A DNA stretch of 64,000 bases from Gemmatimonadota bacterium (GCA_028287305.1 JAQBPX010000011.1:186001-250000), one strand, 5' to 3'. Shown: positions 15,906 to 24,926, counted from the first letter of the stretch. Translations and numbers: made by a program. The notes: generated by a model from the letters alone, not told the origin.

Positions 15906-17963
15906 ATGATGAATCGACTGACCCGAATGCTCGCCGCCAGCGCGGCACTGCTCGTCGCCAGCGGCACCATCGCCGCCGCCCAGAAGGTGAACACGATCAG
16001 CCGCGCGAACATGGATACGACCTGCGCCGCGTGCGCAGACTTCTATTCGTACGCGAACGGCACCTGGATCAAGAGCGCGAAGGTGCCCGCGTCGCAGACC
16101 TCGCTGAGCAGCCTCGGCATGCTCGGCGACAAGAACCGCGACCAGGTGCACATCCTCCTCTCCGAGGATTCCGCTGCATACGCGAAGGGCACGGCCAAGG
16201 CCGGCTCCGAGCAGTGGAAGATCGGCGCGTACTACGCCAGCTGCATGGACACCACCGCCATCGACGCGATGGGCACCAAGCCGCTGCAGCCGGCCCTCGA
16301 CCTGATCGCCTCGATCAACACGCCGGCCGACCTCATCGCCGCATTCAGCAGCTCCGAGCGTCGCGGCAGCTTCGCGCCATTCCGCTTCGGGCCGAGTGGC
16401 GATCCCAAGAACAGCAACGACATCATCCTCGGCGCAGGCCAGGGCGGCCTCTCGATGCCGGAGCGCGAGTACTACTTCCGCACCGATGCGCGCTCAGTGG
16501 ACTATCGGACCCAGTTCAGCGCCCACGTCGCACGCACGCTGGTGCTCGGCGGCGAGAGCGAGATGGACGCTAAGGCCGACGCCGACCGCATCATGGCGCT
16601 CGAGATGAAGCTTGCGACGATCACGGTGCCGCGCGCACAGCTGCGCGACCCGAATGCCAGCTACCACAAGATGACGCTGGCCGAGTTCAACGCGATGACC
16701 CCGCACGTCAACTGGGACACGTACCTCTCGCGCATCGCGCCGCCCACGGTGAAGGGGCTGAACACGGTGAACGTGAGCACGCCCAGCTACTTCGTGGCGC
16801 TCGACACGCTGCTCACCACGATCCCGATCAGCGACTGGAAGGCGTACCTGCGCTGGAAGGCGATCAACGGGATGTCCGGCACCATGGGCAATGCATTCGC
16901 GAACGAGAGCTTCAAGTGGAGCCAGTACACGAGCGGCGTGCAGGAAGCCGCGCCGCGCTGGCAGCGCTGCTACACCGCGACGGGCGGCGCACTGGGCTGG
17001 GCAGTGGGACATCAGTACGTCGAGCGCTACTTCACGCCGGAAGCGCGTGCGCGCGCCGCGGTGATGGTGGACAACCTGGTGAGCGCGCTGCGCGATCGCA
17101 TCCAGCAGCTCGACTGGATGAGCGCCCCGACCAAGGTGGAGGCGACGACCAAGCTCGACGCCTTCCTGCGCAAGGTCGCGTACCCTGACACGTGGCGCGA
17201 CTACTCGGTGCTCACGGTGGTGCCGGGCAACTACGCCGAGAACGTGGCGAACACGGGCACCTACAACCGCGACCGCACCTGGGCGCGCGTCGGCAAGCCG
17301 GTGGACCGTACCGAGTGGAGCATGACGCCGCCCACCGTGAACGCGAGCTACAGCCCGAGCCTCAACCAGATCCAGTTCCCGATCGGCATCCTCCAGACGC
17401 CGTTCTTCGATCCCGACGCCGATGACGCGACCAACTACGGCGCGCTCGGCGCCGTGATCGGCCACGAGATGAGCCACGGCTTCGACGACCAGGGCCGGCA
17501 GTTCGACGCCAAGGGCAACCTGCGCGACTGGTGGACGCCCGAGGACGCCGCCAAGTACAAGGCGCAGGCCCAGCTGATCATCGACCAGTTCAGCGGCTAC
17601 ACCGTGCTGGACACGATGACGCACGTGAACGGCGCGAACACCATCGGCGAGAACATCGGCGACTTCGGTGGGCTCACCGTGGCGTACGCGGCCATGCAGA
17701 AGGCGCTCGCGAAGAGCGGCAAGCACAACAAGATCGACGGCTTCACGCCTGAGCAGCGCTTCTTCCTCAGCTGGGCGCAGACCTGGCGCGAAGTGCGCCG
17801 CCCCGAGGCCGCGCGCACGCAGGTGAACACCGACGTGCACTCGCCGAGCAAGTGGCGCGTGAACGGGCCGCTGTCGAACATGCCCGAGTTCGCGAAGGCG
17901 TTCGGCTGCAAGGCGAACGACAAGATGGTTCGCCCCGACGCCCTGCGCCCAAGGATCTGGTGA
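15906..17963 (+). CDS. M13-family (neprilysin-like) zinc endopeptidase
   Basis: A 685-aa exported enzyme with signal peptide (LTRMLAASAALLVASGTIAAAQ). The N-terminal M13 region begins CAACADFYSYANGTWIKSAKVPASQ (family 'DFY.YaNG.W'). The catalytic motif is HEMSH near residue 520 followed by GFDDQGRQFDAKGNLRDWW; ENIGDFGGL supplies the third zinc ligand. The C-terminal RVNGPLSNMPEFAKAFGCK and a terminal Trp are also typical. It cleaves peptides in the periplasm or outside. The first ATG of the ATGATG pair is taken. The phosphatase gene starts inside its stop codon (GTGA). Confidence 0.92.
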   Translation: MMNRLTRMLAASAALLVASGTIAAAQKVNTISRANMDTTCAACADFYSYANGTWIKSAKVPASQTSLSSLGMLGDKNRDQVHILLSEDSAAYAKGTAKAGSEQWKIGAYYASCMDTTAIDAMGTKPLQPALDLIASINTPADLIAAFSSSERRGSFAPFRFGPSGDPKNSNDIILGAGQGGLSMPEREYYFRTDARSVDYRTQFSAHVARTLVLGGESEMDAKADADRIMALEMKLATITVPRAQLRDPNASYHKMTLAEFNAMTPHVNWDTYLSRIAPPTVKGLNTVNVSTPSYFVALDTLLTTIPISDWKAYLRWKAINGMSGTMGNAFANESFKWSQYTSGVQEAAPRWQRCYTATGGALGWAVGHQYVERYFTPEARARAAVMVDNLVSALRDRIQQLDWMSAPTKVEATTKLDAFLRKVAYPDTWRDYSVLTVVPGNYAENVANTGTYNRDRTWARVGKPVDRTEWSMTPPTVNASYSPSLNQIQFPIGILQTPFFDPDADDATNYGALGAVIGHEMSHGFDDQGRQFDAKGNLRDWWTPEDAAKYKAQAQLIIDQFSGYTVLDTMTHVNGANTIGENIGDFGGLTVAYAAMQKALAKSGKHNKIDGFTPEQRFFLSWAQTWREVRRPEAARTQVNTDVHSPSKWRVNGPLSNMPEFAKAFGCKANDKMVRPDALRPRIW

Positions 17964-18625
17964 CGAACGCAACGCGACTGTACCTCGTCCGTCACGGGGC
18001 TACCCAGCGCACGGCGGAGGATCGCTTCTCCGGCGCGAACGGGGTGGACCTGTCGGACGAGGGACGGTGGCAGGCTGCGCAGCTCGGCCAGCGATTGCAG
18101 AAGGAAGGGATCAGGGCCGTGTACTGCAGCCCGTACTCGCGCACGGTGGAGACCGCACGGATCATAGCCGATCCGTGCGGCCTTTCCGTTGTGCCCCGGC
18201 CGGGGCTGGAAGAGATCTCGCACGGGCACTGGGAAGGGATGACGCGAGCCGACGTCGAGGCGCAGTTCGGAGAGGAGTACTCGTCGTGGGAGGAGGATCC
18301 GTTCACCTTTGCGCCGTCGGGTGGCGAGTCGGGGGTCCAGGTGCTTGCGCGCGCGCTGCCGGTGCTTCGAAGCATCGTGACGGCGCACCCGGGTGAGCAC
18401 GTGCTGGTCGTATCGCACAAGGCGACGATCCGGTTGCTGATCTCATCGCTGCTGGGATTCGATGCGCGCGGCTATCGTGACCGGCTCGACATGGCGCCCG
18501 CGTCGCTCTCGGTGATCGACTTCGTGGACCCGGTGAAGGCGCGGCTGATGCTGTTCAATGACACGTCGCACTACTCGGCGCAGCCGCGGGCAACTGGGAA
18601 AAACCTTTCCGCATGGACCGCTTGA
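17960..18625 (+). CDS. Histidine phosphatase (phosphoglycerate mutase-like) family protein
   Basis: A 221-aa cytoplasmic enzyme. The RHG motif is in LYLVRHGATQRTAEDRFSG, with the second arginine in VYCSPYSRTVETA, the acid in GLEEISHGHWEG and the second histidine in VLVVSHKATIRLL. Such enzymes dephosphorylate sugar or cofactor phosphates (for example alpha-ribazole or fructose phosphates). The GTG at 17960 overlaps the M13 gene stop as GTGA and begins the domain exactly, so it is preferred to upstream starts. Confidence 0.88.
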   Translation: MTNATRLYLVRHGATQRTAEDRFSGANGVDLSDEGRWQAAQLGQRLQKEGIRAVYCSPYSRTVETARIIADPCGLSVVPRPGLEEISHGHWEGMTRADVEAQFGEEYSSWEEDPFTFAPSGGESGVQVLARALPVLRSIVTAHPGEHVLVVSHKATIRLLISSLLGFDARGYRDRLDMAPASLSVIDFVDPVKARLMLFNDTSHYSAQPRATGKNLSAWTA

Positions 18626-18632
18626 AACTGCA

Positions 18633-18875
18633 ACGGCGGCTGGGGTACGACGGCTGAGGGCTGAGGGCACCTGCGCCAACTGCCACATCGGTAGAACGGC
18701 GGCCCTGAACGGCGGTTGACGGCGCGACACGGCGGCTGGGATAGGGCGACTCGTGCGCCTTTTCCCAGCCGCCCTTTTTCGCCCTTGTCACGCTGCTCCC
18801 AGCCGCATTGCAGGCCGTAGTGGCAGCTGGCCGCAGTTCCACTTCAGCCCCCAGCCGCCGTATCCCAGCCGCCGT
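18633..18875. repeat. Long imperfect intergenic palindrome R2
   Basis: The gap between the phosphatase and the ABC-F gene is one imperfect inverted repeat. ACGGCGGCTGGGGTACG at 18633 pairs with the right end (CGTATCCCAGCCGCCGT, ending 18875), and matching continues inward past CTGCC/GGCAG blocks toward a centre near 18750. Several GGCGGCTGGGA copies occur inside, so alternative hairpins are possible. The right end lies 12 bases before the ABC-F start codon, where it could act as a leader. Confidence 0.65.
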
Positions 18876-18887
18876 TTATTTTGAACC

Positions 18888-20786
18888 ATGTCCCTACTGA
18901 GCCTCCAGTCCGTCTCGATTGCCTTCGGCGGCCCAAAAGTGCTGGACAACGCCTCCTTCGGCATCGAGAAGGGCGAGCGCGTCTGCCTGCTCGGCCGCAA
19001 CGGGGCCGGCAAGAGCACCATCATGAAGCTGCTCGATGGCACGATGCGCCCCGACAGCGGTGACGTCGTGCTCCAGGGTGGCGTGACGGTCGCTCGGCTC
19101 GAGCAGGAGATCCCGCAGGGCGTGGACGGCTCCATCTACGACGTGGCGGCCGAGGGGCTGGGGCCGGCGGGGCAGCTGATCGCGCGCTATCACCACGTGA
19201 GCGTGGCGGTCGCCACCGATCACAGCGACGCGAACCTGAGGGAGATGGACCGCCTGCACCACGCGCTCGACGCGGCCAACGCGTGGCAGCTGCAGACTCG
19301 CGTGGAGACCGTGCTGCAGCACCTCGGGCTCGATCCCGAAGCGGCGTTCGCCGCCGCGAGTGGAGGACGCAAGCGCCAGACGCTCCTCGCGCGCGCGCTG
19401 ATCCGCCAGCCGGACGTGCTGCTGCTCGACGAGCCCACGAATCACCTGGACGTCGAAGCCATCGAGTGGATGGAGCAGTACCTGATCGACGGCGGCATCA
19501 CGCTGCTCTTCGTCACCCACGATCGCGCATTCCTGCGTCGCGTGGCAACGCGCATCATCGAGCTGGATCGCGGTAAGCTCGTAGCGTGGGAGGGCGACTA
19601 CGAGACGTACCTCCGCCGCAAGGAGATCGCGCTCGACTCCGAAGAGAAGGAGTGGGCGGAGTTCGACAAGAAGCTCGCGAAGGAAGAGGTCTGGATTCGC
19701 ACCGGCATTCGCGCGCGTCGCACGCGAAACGAGGGCCGCGTGCGGGCGCTCGAGGCGCTGCGCGTGGAGCGCGGCCAGCGGCGCGATCGCACCGGCACCG
19801 TGAACATGCAGGCGCAAGAGGCGTCGCGGTCGGGCAAGATCGTCTTCGAGGCAAAGGGCGTGACGTTCCGGCGTGGCGAGCGCGCGATCATTCGCGACCT
19901 CACCACCACCATCGCGCGCAGCGACCGCGTGGGGCTCATCGGTCCGAACGGCAGCGGCAAGACCACGCTGCTGCGACTGCTGCTCGGCGAGCTCGAGCCG
20001 GATGCGGGGAGCGTGCGTCGCGGCTCCAACGTGGACGTCATGTACTTCGACCAGCTGCGCGAGCAGCTGGACCCGGAGCGGAGCGTGTTCGAGAGCATCG
20101 CCGACGGCGCTGACTTCATCGAGATCCAGGGGCAGCGCAAGCACGTCACGGGGTACCTGCAGGACTTCCTCTTCCCGCCCGATCGCGCGCGCACGCCGGT
20201 GAAGGCGCTCTCGGGTGGGGAACGCAACCGCCTGCTGCTCGCGCGACTGTTCACGCGCGCATTCAACGTGCTGGTGCTCGACGAGCCCACGAACGACCTC
20301 GACATCGAGACGCTCGACCTGCTGGAGGAGCTGCTGCTGGAGTTCGCGGGGACGCTGATCGTCGTCAGCCACGATCGCGCATTCCTCGACAACGTGGTGA
20401 CGAGCACCCTGGTGCTCGAGGGCGGCGGCCGCGTGGGCGAGTATGCGGGCGGCTACACCGACTGGGTGCGCCAGCGCGACGCGGCCATCGCGCGCGCGAC
20501 ACCCGCGCCCGCGCAAAAGCGCGCTCCCGAGCCGGCGGTGCGTGGAAAGGGCGAGAAGAAGCGAAAGTTGTCGTTCAGGGAGCAGACCGAGCTCGCCGGC
20601 CTTCCGGACGCCATCGATGCGAAGGAGCGCGAGAAGGAGGCAATCTTCACGCGCCTCGCCGATCCGGCGGTGCTGCGCGACGGGCTGGCCGCGGCGCAGG
20701 CACATTCCGAGCTCCTGGCGGTCGAAACCGACATCCAGCGGCTCGTCACACGGTGGGAAGAGCTCGAGACGCTGGCGGCACGGTAG
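18888..20786 (+). CDS. uup: ABC-F protein, Uup-like
   Basis: A 632-aa soluble protein with two ATP cassettes and no membrane segment. Cassette 1 has GRNGAGKST and LLLDEPTNHLD, cassette 2 has GPNGSGKTT, LSGGERNRLLLAR and VLDEPTNDLD. The inter-domain linker is the usual charged helix pair. The C-terminal about 100 residues (SFREQTELAGLPDAIDAKE...) form the coiled coil that marks Uup among ABC-F proteins. These act on ribosomes or on branched DNA (family knowledge). One oddity: the first signature region reads SGGRKRQTLLAR. A large palindrome in its 5' leader may affect expression. Confidence 0.9.
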   Translation: MSLLSLQSVSIAFGGPKVLDNASFGIEKGERVCLLGRNGAGKSTIMKLLDGTMRPDSGDVVLQGGVTVARLEQEIPQGVDGSIYDVAAEGLGPAGQLIARYHHVSVAVATDHSDANLREMDRLHHALDAANAWQLQTRVETVLQHLGLDPEAAFAAASGGRKRQTLLARALIRQPDVLLLDEPTNHLDVEAIEWMEQYLIDGGITLLFVTHDRAFLRRVATRIIELDRGKLVAWEGDYETYLRRKEIALDSEEKEWAEFDKKLAKEEVWIRTGIRARRTRNEGRVRALEALRVERGQRRDRTGTVNMQAQEASRSGKIVFEAKGVTFRRGERAIIRDLTTTIARSDRVGLIGPNGSGKTTLLRLLLGELEPDAGSVRRGSNVDVMYFDQLREQLDPERSVFESIADGADFIEIQGQRKHVTGYLQDFLFPPDRARTPVKALSGGERNRLLLARLFTRAFNVLVLDEPTNDLDIETLDLLEELLLEFAGTLIVVSHDRAFLDNVVTSTLVLEGGGRVGEYAGGYTDWVRQRDAAIARATPAPAQKRAPEPAVRGKGEKKRKLSFREQTELAGLPDAIDAKEREKEAIFTRLADPAVLRDGLAAAQAHSELLAVETDIQRLVTRWEELETLAAR

Positions 20787-20869
20787 TAGCCCCTACGTCA
20801 GGTGACGTATCGGTCGCAGGGCGCCCGAGGGCGATACTCAGTCATTCACCTACCAGCAGGAGTCTCCTG

Positions 20870-21343
20870 ATGCTTCGTTCGCTCCGGATGTCCCTCGTCA
20901 TGCTCGTCGCCGTTGCCATCCCTGCGCTTTCCCAGGCAGTCGCCCCGGGCGACAGGGTTCGCGTCACCTCGCTCGGCAAGACGGGCATCTACGAGGCGGT
21001 GAAGATGACCACCGACAGCCTCTCGCTGCGCGAGGACGAGCACAGCACCACGTTCACGATCCCGATCGCGAACGTCTCGAGCCTGGACGTGAGTCGCGGG
21101 AGGAGCTCGAAGGCCGGTGCGTTCTTCCGGGGTGCCGGTGTGGGCTTCCTGGTCGGCGCCGTGGTTGGGGGAGTCGGCGGCCAATCCTCGGGAGACGACA
21201 AGCCCGGCCAGTTCATGGCGCAGACCGCAAGCGAGAAGGCCCTGGAGCTTGGGGTGGTGCTCGGGATCGTAGGCGGCGCCATCGGCGGCGTGATCAACCT
21301 GTTCCGCCAGCACGAGACGTGGCAGCCTGTACCGTTGCGGTAA
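20870..21343 (+). CDS. Hypothetical exported protein with glycine-zipper-like segments
   Basis: A 157-aa protein with a signal peptide (MLRSLRMSLVMLVAVAIPALSQ). A small beta domain follows (GDRVRVTSLGKTGIYEAVKMTTDSLSLRE ... IANVSSLDVSRG), resembling an exported SH3-like barrel. It then carries two hydrophobic, glycine-rich segments (FFRGAGVGFLVGAVVGGVGG and LGVVLGIVGGAIGGVINLF) of the kind seen in glycine-zipper proteins. Probably envelope-associated; function unknown. An AGGAG ribosome site lies about ten bases before the ATG. Confidence 0.6.
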   Translation: MLRSLRMSLVMLVAVAIPALSQAVAPGDRVRVTSLGKTGIYEAVKMTTDSLSLREDEHSTTFTIPIANVSSLDVSRGRSSKAGAFFRGAGVGFLVGAVVGGVGGQSSGDDKPGQFMAQTASEKALELGVVLGIVGGAIGGVINLFRQHETWQPVPLR

Positions 21344-21371
21344 TGGAGGCAGGGCGCACATAGTTGTGCCC

Positions 21372-21896
21372 ATGGAATCCACTGCCCTCTTGATCATCCT
21401 GCGACTGATCCACGTCGTCGCGGGCGCGTGCTGGGTCGGCGCGGTGTACGTCGTGGCTCGCAAGGTCTTTCCCGCCGTGCTCGCGTCCGGCCCGGCTGGC
21501 GGCGTGGTGATGGGACAGCTCGCGGGCGTGCGCAAGCTGCCGATGTTCTTCATCCACCTGATGGCGGCCACGATCCTCTCGGGGATCCTGCTCTACATCC
21601 GGAACGGCATGCTGAGCAACGGCGAGTGGTATCGCTCGATGCCGGCGCGCATCTACGGATTGGGCGCCGCGTTCGCGATCGTCACCGCCATTCTCGGCGT
21701 GACCATCAACTCGCCCACCGCCAGGAAGATAGGCGCGCTGGCGGGGACCATCGCCGCGTCGGGCGGGCCGCCGAGCGCCGACCAGCAGGCGGAGCTGGCG
21801 CGGCTGAATGCGAAGCTGCAGAAGGCGCTGAATGTCGGCGCGCTACTGCTGGTCCTCGCCGCCGCGTCCATGTCCGTCGCTCGCTACATGCCGTAG
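21372..21896 (+). CDS. DUF2269-like four-helix membrane protein
   Basis: A 174-aa membrane protein. It opens LIILRLIHVVAGACWVGAVYVVARKVFPAV, the pattern of DUF2269/CopD-like proteins (lk..Hv..a..w.Ga). Histidine-containing helices follow (LPMFFIHLMAATILSGILLYI), as does a final helix (ALNVGALLLVLAAASMSVARYM). Histidines in helices 1 and 2 could bind heme, but this is inference. An in-frame GTG at 21366 is an alternative start six bases earlier. Confidence 0.6.
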   Translation: MESTALLIILRLIHVVAGACWVGAVYVVARKVFPAVLASGPAGGVVMGQLAGVRKLPMFFIHLMAATILSGILLYIRNGMLSNGEWYRSMPARIYGLGAAFAIVTAILGVTINSPTARKIGALAGTIAASGGPPSADQQAELARLNAKLQKALNVGALLLVLAAASMSVARYMP

Positions 21897-21978
21897 GAGG
21901 CACCCGCCGGAACTTCCGGGGAATTCATGCGTCATATAGGGGAATGCGGGCTCATCCCTTCCCTTGTCCGGAGCTCCT

Positions 21979-22182
21979 GTGCAGCTGTCCGTGATCGCGC
22001 TCAACGTGGGCTACGCCGTGATCGGCGTGATCCTGATGTTCCTGTCGTATCGCGTCATCGACCGGCTGACGCCTGAAGTCGACTTCCCGGCCGAATTGCA
22101 GAAGGGCAACGTGGCGGTGGGCATGGTGGTCGCCGCGATCTTCATCTCGATCGCCCTGATCATCGGCAAGGCACTCGGCTGA
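21979..22182 (+). CDS. Short DUF350-type membrane protein
   Basis: A 67-aa protein of two helices: LNVGYAVIGVILMFLSYRVIDRLTP and GNVAVGMVVAAIFISIALIIG. The linking PEVDFPAELQKGNVAVGMVVAA matches DUF350 ('F...l...N.A.a....g'). DUF350 proteins usually carry two such hairpins; this is a half-size form that would have to dimerise. GTG at 21979 is taken; TTG at 21964 is possible. The stop is two bases before the lytic transglycosylase start, which suggests co-transcription. Confidence 0.65.
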   Translation: MQLSVIALNVGYAVIGVILMFLSYRVIDRLTPEVDFPAELQKGNVAVGMVVAAIFISIALIIGKALG

Positions 22183-22184
22183 CC

Positions 22185-22823
22185 ATGCGCCGGATGTGGG
22201 TCGTCGCATTGCTGTCGACGTGTGCGCTCGTTGCACCCGCTCACGCCCAGAAGGCGCGCGTGAAGCGGGCGATCGCCGCGCTCGATGAGGCCGCCGAGCA
22301 GCGCCAGGTCCGCAAGAACACCGACAAGTACGACCCGATCTTCCGGAAGTACACCAAGCGGTACTTCGGGGTCGGGAGCGACTGGCGGATGTTCAAGGCC
22401 CAGGGAATGGCGGAGAGCGACCTCGACCCGCGCGCGAAGAGCCGCGTGGGCGCGCGCGGCATCATGCAGCTGATGCCGAGCACCTATGGGCTGATTCGCA
22501 GCGCGCTGCCGCAGTTCGGCGCGATCGAGAACCCCGAGTGGAACATCGCGGCGGGAATCCTGCATGACCGCGACCTCTGGACGCTCTGGCGACAGAAGCA
22601 GGTACCGGACTCGGCCCTCTGGCCGTTCGTGTTCGCCGGGTACAACGCGGGTGAGGGCACGATCATGCGCGCACGACGCAAGGCCTCCGACCAGCGGCTC
22701 GACGACCGGACGTGGCCGAGCATCGAGCGCATTGCGCCGAGCGTGGAGCGGTGGCGCTACATCGAGACGCTCGGCTACGTGCGCAAGATCGAGGCGAATC
22801 GCAAGGCGATGCCCCCGCAGTGA
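22185..22823 (+). CDS. Exported lytic transglycosylase (SLT fold)
   Basis: A 212-aa enzyme with signal peptide (MRRMWVVALLSTCALVAPAHAQ). The SLT domain has the catalytic Glu in KAQGMAESDLDPRAKSRVG followed by GARGIMQLMPSTYG, then NPEWNIAAGILHDRDLW and FAGYNAGEG, all standard for soluble lytic transglycosylases that cut peptidoglycan glycan strands. It ends within the start of the DUF488 gene (GTGA overlap). Confidence 0.88.
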   Translation: MRRMWVVALLSTCALVAPAHAQKARVKRAIAALDEAAEQRQVRKNTDKYDPIFRKYTKRYFGVGSDWRMFKAQGMAESDLDPRAKSRVGARGIMQLMPSTYGLIRSALPQFGAIENPEWNIAAGILHDRDLWTLWRQKQVPDSALWPFVFAGYNAGEGTIMRARRKASDQRLDDRTWPSIERIAPSVERWRYIETLGYVRKIEANRKAMPPQ

Positions 22824-23293
22824 GCGCCGTGCCCGTCACGCTCTACACGATCGGGTACGAGGGCACCACGGTCCCGGCGTTCCTCTCCACGCTCACGGAT
22901 GCGGGGATCGAGTTGCTGGTGGACGTGCGTGCCGTCGCGAGCTCACGCCGACCGGGATTCGCGAAGACCGCACTCACGGCGAACGTGGCGACGATCGGCG
23001 TGGGCTACATCCACCTGCGCGGGCTTGGCACCCCGGCGGATGGCCGAGCCGCCGCGCGACGCGGGCGACACGAGGAGATGCACCGCATCTTCGCGGAGCA
23101 CATGCAGACGCTGGCGGCGCAGGAGGATCTCGAGGAGTTGCTCGAGCTGCTGGGCTCCGGAAAGCGCGTGTGCATCCTGTGCTTCGAGGCGGAGCCCCGC
23201 GAGTGTCACCGGACGCTGGTGGCGGAGGCGGTTCGGGCTCGGATGGCGGTGAGCGTGGTGGACCTCCGACCGCAGCTGACTGCGGCTGATTGA
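22820..23293 (+). CDS. DUF488 protein
   Basis: A 157-aa protein starting at GTG (VSAVPVTLYTIGYEGTTVPAFLSTL). It has the DUF488 marks: YTIGYEG, ELLVDVRAVASSRRPGFAK, a LRGLGTPADGR loop and a C-terminal VCILCFEAEPRECHRTLVAE with Cys and His that look like an active site. The family is widespread with unknown function. The start overlaps the lytic transglycosylase stop. Confidence 0.85.
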   Translation: MSAVPVTLYTIGYEGTTVPAFLSTLTDAGIELLVDVRAVASSRRPGFAKTALTANVATIGVGYIHLRGLGTPADGRAAARRGRHEEMHRIFAEHMQTLAAQEDLEELLELLGSGKRVCILCFEAEPRECHRTLVAEAVRARMAVSVVDLRPQLTAAD

Positions 23294-23303
23294 GGGCGGC
23301 TCG

Positions 23304-23513
23304 GGGCCTGGGTAAGAACGGCGTGAGGCGTGTGGCTGGGGCGTGGGTCTTCGGGCGTGAGTAAATGCGGCGTGTGGCTGCGGGCTTGAACTGCTAGGCA
23401 TGAGTCACTGCCCAGCAGCCCTGCAGTTCAAGCCTGTGGCCCCACGCCGTCGTTACTCAGGCCAGAAGACACCCGCCCCAGCCACACGCCACAAGCCAGC
23501 TGTTACTCACGCC
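23304..23513. repeat. Long imperfect intergenic palindrome R3
   Basis: The gap 23294-23561 is mostly a self-complementary block. GCGTGTGGCTGGGGCG near 23328 pairs with CGCCCCAGCCACACGC near 23475, and GGCTTGAACTGC near 23383 pairs with GCAGTTCAAGCC near 23422. The word GGGC.T.AGTAA...CGGCG occurs four times (23304 plus, 23353 plus, 23445-23463 minus, 23497-23513 minus), in mirror positions. R1 carries the same word. Confidence 0.7.
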
Positions 23514-23528
23514 CAACGGCGCAACGAA

Positions 23529-23559
23529 ACGGCAGATCCCTCGCTGCGCTCAGGATGAC
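23529..23559 (-). repeat. 31-bp dispersed repeat, copy 1
   Basis: On the minus strand it reads GTCATCCTGAGCGCAGC and ends ATCTGCCGT. Other copies are at 45250-45280 (plus), 45740-45770 (minus) and 62154-62184 (plus). It lies between palindrome R3 and the stop of the HEAT-repeat gene, in the 3' region of that transcript. Confidence 0.8.
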
Positions 23560-23561
23560 TA

Positions 23562-24926
23562 CTAAGGAATGGGCCGTGGCCGGGGCCACGGCCACGGCCA
23601 CGGATTCATGGCCTCGCTCCCCGCGAGCCCGCGCACGGCTGCTTCGCGCACCCTCGGGTCTGCGTTCGTGAGCAGTTCCGACAGCGTCTCCTCATTGCGC
23701 CCTCCCGAGCGAATGAGCGCGCGAATGAGGGCTCGCCGAACCTGGGCGCTCTTCTCGTCGTGCAGCGCCGTCTTGATGCGGCCGAGCGCCGACGAGTCGC
23801 CCACCTGGCCGAGTGCCCACGCCGCCTTGAGGCGAACGTCGTCGCTGTCATCGGTGAGCGCGCGCACGAGCCCTTCCGGGGCGCGACTGCCATCGCCTCG
23901 CAGCTGCCCGATCGCCCACGCGGCGGTGCCGCGAACGCGCGACGACTTGTCGCTGCCGATGATCCGCCCCAGCGGCTCCACTGCCGCGCGGTCATTCGAC
24001 TCGGCCAGCGCCCACACGCTCGTCTCGCGCACCGCGTCGTCTGCGTCATGCTGCGCGACGTTGATGAGCGTGGCCGACGCGACCTTCGACTCGAGGTTGC
24101 CGAGCGCCCACGCGGTCATCTCGCGGACGCGAGCGTCGCTGTCGCGCGCGAGCACCGTGGCGAGTGCCTCGGCGGCCGAGCGTGCCTCCATCTCGCCGAG
24201 CGCCCATGCGGCGGCGCGGCGCACGGAGGGCGCGTCGTCGTTCTGCAGTACGCGAATGAGTGCGCCGGTGGTACTGCTCGAGTCGAGGCGGCCCACGGCC
24301 AGCACGCTGACTTCGCGCACCTTCACGTCGGAGTCGCGAAAGAGCGCCACGAGCGGTGTGAGTGCACGCCCGTCCTCGATGCGCCCGAGTGCCCAGGCGG
24401 AGTTCGCGCGCACGCTGGAGGCGGCGTCGTGCAGCGCATTGACCAGTGGGTCAACAGCCGACCTCGGCTGGGTGAGCCCGAGGCCGAACGCGGCGATCTC
24501 GCGCACCTGCGCGTCCTTCGACGCGAGCCGTTCCATGAGCGGCGCCGCGACGGTGGCGGACTTCTGCCCGCCGATCAGTCGGATGGAAAGCTCGCGGACG
24601 CAGGCGTCGTCACTTGCGAGCCCATCGAACAGCTTCGCGACGTCGGCGTCGCTGTACTGTGCGTCCTCCAGCGCGCGACGATGCGCGACCTGCTGCGACG
24701 CGAGCGGCGTGTAGGGCGCCTCGTTCCAGTCGCCCCAGCCGTTGCCGCGCACCGCCTGGCCGGCGAGCGCACAGATCACTGGCGGCGCGCCGTGCGCCGC
24801 GGTGAGCAATGCCGACACGTCGAGCGGCGCGACCGGCGCTGCTTCCACTGCATGCTCGTGCCGGGCGCGCGCGCCGCCGAACGACACCGCGACCGCCGCG
24901 ACCACCACACCGAATACGCGAATCAT
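23562..24926 (-). CDS. Exported HEAT-repeat protein
   Basis: A 454-aa protein. The ATG at 24926 begins a signal-like stretch (MIRVFGVVVAAVAVSFGGA). From about residue 105 to the end there are around ten HEAT units of about 31 residues, each with a D..VR..A.WALG core (for example VRANSAWALGRIEDG, VREMTAWALGNLESK). It ends in NPWPWPWPRPRPIP, nearly the same tail as the BlaR1-like protein encoded 107 bases upstream. Its HEAT units closely resemble those on that sensor, so one may have arisen from the other. Likely a periplasmic protein-interaction partner of the sensor; third gene of the operon. Confidence 0.8.
   Translation of the reverse strand: MIRVFGVVVAAVAVSFGGARARHEHAVEAAPVAPLDVSALLTAAHGAPPVICALAGQAVRGNGWGDWNEAPYTPLASQQVAHRRALEDAQYSDADVAKLFDGLASDDACVRELSIRLIGGQKSATVAAPLMERLASKDAQVREIAAFGLGLTQPRSAVDPLVNALHDAASSVRANSAWALGRIEDGRALTPLVALFRDSDVKVREVSVLAVGRLDSSSTTGALIRVLQNDDAPSVRRAAAWALGEMEARSAAEALATVLARDSDARVREMTAWALGNLESKVASATLINVAQHDADDAVRETSVWALAESNDRAAVEPLGRIIGSDKSSRVRGTAAWAIGQLRGDGSRAPEGLVRALTDDSDDVRLKAAWALGQVGDSSALGRIKTALHDEKSAQVRRALIRALIRSGGRNEETLSELLTNADPRVREAAVRGLAGSEAMNPWPWPWPRPRPIP

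Noticed and set aside
23304-23513. CRISPR array
   Set aside because: The repeated word occurs in both orientations with irregular spacing and there are no cas genes.
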